In this document: in pieces, positions 14,841-16,124 of the stretch | Layout: each line of letters starts with the position of its first letter | Numbering within the stretch: the stretch's first letter is position 1 | NCBI GenBank assembly: GCA_964591605.1 | Contig: CAZQEN010000162.1 | Coordinates: 1-16,124 of the forward strand | Source of the DNA: CAYLLT01 sp964591605 | GTDB lineage: Bacteria; Planctomycetota; Phycisphaerae; UBA1845; PWPN01 | Direction: 5' to 3' | DNA: 16,124 bases | Position numbers and translations under genes: made by a program | The notes under the pieces: model-generated | Told to the model about the DNA's origin: nothing | What the model saw: only the letters and a program-made list of their open reading frames with translations | Databases searched by the model: none

Positions 14841-15977
14841 TCCATGGCGATCGGCGGGCGGGTTGGGCGGGTCGGCCTCGGTGCCTGCGCCGGTGAGCCA
14901 GCCCTTGCGCCAGAAATAGGCGATCATCGCGACGGCCACGAGGGCCATCACGCCCATCACAAACGGATAGCCGTACGCCCACTCCAGCTCGGGCATGTTC
15001 CAGCGCGAGCGCCGGGTGTCGAAGTTCATGCCGTAGATGCTGGAGATGTACGTCAGCGGGATGAAGATGGTCGCGATGATGGTCAGGACGCGCATGATGT
15101 CGTTGGTCCGCTGGCTCACGCTGGAGAGGTAGAGGTCCACGAGATCGGCGGCCAACTCGCGGGAGGTCTCGACGAATTCGATGAGACGGACGACGTGGTC
15201 GTAGCAGTCGCGCAGATGGAGCCGCGTGTCGGGGGTGATGAGCGGTCCTTCGTCGCGGACGAGCTGATTCATGGCTTCGCGGAGCGGCCAGAGGGCGCGG
15301 CGCACGGTGAGCAGCTCGCGCTTGGCCTCGTAGAGCGCCGAGACGGTGCGGCGGCCGGGGTGTGCGAGGATCTGGTCCTCCAGCGCGTCGAGCCGGTCAC
15401 CCAGGCTTTCCAGGACGGGGAAGTAGGCGTCGACGAGGGCGTCGAGCAACGCGTAGGCCAGGTAGTCGGCGCCGAGCTGACGGAATCGGCCGCCGGTCTT
15501 GCGGATCCGGTCGCGGATGGGACCGAACTTGTCGCCCGGCACGCCCTCCTGGAAGGTGATCACGAAGCCGCGGCCCAGAAAGATGCTGAGCTGCTCGGTG
15601 TCGGGGGTGTCCTGCCCGCCGTTCCCCCGACAGAGCATGCGGGCGACGATGAAGACGTGCTCGTCGTAGCGGTCCACTTTGGCGCGTTGATGGGTGTGGG
15701 TGGCGTCTTCGAGGGCGAGGGGATGCAGGTGAAAGATCTCGCCGATGCGGCGGATGGTCTCGGCGTCGCCCAGGCCGTCGACGTCCAGCCAGAGGACGGG
15801 ATGCTGCTTTAGAATATTCTGGATCTGCGAGAGGTGGGTGACGGCTTCCTCCGTAAACTGCTCCGGGCCGTAGGCCATGACGCGGATGACCGGCGCGGGG
15901 GCATCGGGCGCGGGCAGAATCACGCCGGGCGGGGTGCCGGCGGGCTTGTGCGTGTGTTTGCGTTTGCGGCGCTTCAT
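14835..15977 (-). CDS. corA: CorA family Mg2+/Co2+ channel
   Basis: 380 residues. CorA channels are homopentameric inner-membrane pores that admit Mg2+ (and Co2+ or Ni2+), gated by Mg2+ binding to the cytoplasmic funnel. Seen: a very basic N-terminus (MKRRKRKHTHK); a soluble alpha/beta part with VLWLDVDGL and HPLALEDATHTHQRAKVDRYD; a long helix region; and then the two C-terminal membrane segments (about 296-315 and 338-357). The diagnostic YGMNF (315-319) closes the first segment and forms the selectivity filter. The usual acidic tip of the loop between segments is replaced here by DTRRSRWNMPELEW. The tail is short and Pro-rich. The start at ATG 15977 lacks a clear Shine-Dalgarno sequence, and ATG at residue 34 (MAYGPEQF) is an alternative. 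The gene is single, convergent with the phosphatase gene. Family assignment is secure; metal preference is not. Confidence 0.93.
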   Translation of the reverse strand: MKRRKRKHTHKPAGTPPGVILPAPDAPAPVIRVMAYGPEQFTEEAVTHLSQIQNILKQHPVLWLDVDGLGDAETIRRIGEIFHLHPLALEDATHTHQRAKVDRYDEHVFIVARMLCRGNGGQDTPDTEQLSIFLGRGFVITFQEGVPGDKFGPIRDRIRKTGGRFRQLGADYLAYALLDALVDAYFPVLESLGDRLDALEDQILAHPGRRTVSALYEAKRELLTVRRALWPLREAMNQLVRDEGPLITPDTRLHLRDCYDHVVRLIEFVETSRELAADLVDLYLSSVSQRTNDIMRVLTIIATIFIPLTYISSIYGMNFDTRRSRWNMPELEWAYGYPFVMGVMALVAVAMIAYFWRKGWLTGAGTEADPPNPPADRHGQ

Positions 15978-16020
15978 AGCGTGAGGTTAAACCCAACTGC
16001 CGTCCGGACGCCACCACGGA

Positions 16021-16083
16021 GCCACCCGCACCGGGTCCGTGACAGAATCGGCGGGTGGCATGGGTCCCAGCGCGCCGGGACCC
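16021..16083. repeat. Two adjacent hairpins, REP/BIME-like, cut by the window edge
   Basis: First pair: GCCACCCGC (16021-16029) and GCGGGTGGC (16051-16059), 9 bp with a 21-nt loop. Second pair: GGGTCCC (16062-16068) and GGGACCC (16077-16083), 7 bp with an 8-nt loop. A third imperfect pair, CCCGTGGG with CCCACACGGG, follows at 16081-16102. Tandem palindromes of this sort resemble repetitive extragenic palindromes; the rest lies beyond the window. Confidence 0.45.
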
Positions 16084-16124
16084 GTGGGGAGGCCCACACG
16101 GGCAGCTTCGGCTTCGCTCAGCGA

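Noticed and set aside
12686..14896. A 736-codon plus-strand frame overlapping the phosphatase in another frame
   Set aside because: It is dominated by Arg, Gln, Pro and His, has no recognisable domain and runs past the real stop.

Overview
The window is GC-rich bacterial chromosome, densely coded, with no tRNA, rRNA, insertion sequence or CRISPR array that I can see. The best clue to the organism is the long secreted protein at 11553-14684. It ends in an Asp-rich, dockerin-like repeat pair containing DFDHDADVDMTDF, followed by Cys-Leu-Thr-Gly and Cys-Leu-Ala-Gly turns. From general knowledge this tail style is typical of Planctomycetota (Phycisphaerae and relatives). A secreted lipoprotein truncated globin and a HEAT/TPR protein fit the same group. 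The assignment is inference, not a database result.

Layout. (1) 1-2535, plus strand: a tight three-gene set of a 5'-truncated Gfo/Idh/MocA oxidoreductase, a rhomboid protease with a C-terminal TPR-like tail that starts at TTG, and ribose-5-phosphate isomerase A. The gaps are 13 nt and a 1-nt overlap. (2) 2805-5842, minus strand: a polytopic GT39-like membrane glycosyltransferase whose stop overlaps the start of a PfkB sugar/nucleoside kinase by ATGA. (3) 5979-6497, plus: a lipoprotein group-1 truncated haemoglobin behind a perfect TATAAT box. (4) 6591-7919, minus: a class III PLP aminotransferase. A strong REP-like hairpin lies between it and the globin gene. (5) 8204-9687, plus: an all-alpha dUTPase-like NTP pyrophosphatase followed by an M42 metallo-aminopeptidase, joined by overlapping stop and start. 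(6) 9688-10010: a non-coding stretch with two hairpins, a sigma70-like promoter, a perfect 8+8 inverted repeat and a 10-codon micro-ORF that overlaps the next start. (7) 10011-11372, plus: a HEAT/TPR protein and a stand-alone two-CBS-domain protein. (8) 11553-14684, plus: a large exported purple-acid-phosphatase-like protein with DNRLRE-like, beta-sandwich and dockerin-like modules. (9) 14835-15977, minus: a CorA-type Mg2+/Co2+ channel. The right edge carries two adjacent hairpins that look like a REP-type repeat cut by the window.

Most genes are housekeeping or envelope functions and do not form one obvious pathway. Region 1 and the PfkB kinase both touch sugar-phosphate chemistry. Region 2 suggests a lipid-linked sugar transfer step coupled to a kinase. 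Region 5 couples nucleotide clean-up with peptide turnover. I do not find a clear undescribed defence or mobile system. The most unusual items are the exported globin with an altered heme pocket, the palindrome and micro-ORF leader ahead of the TPR gene, the rhomboid-TPR fusion, and the multi-module phosphatase.

Many long open frames run opposite or out of frame to these genes. They are by-products of GC-rich codon use and are left out.
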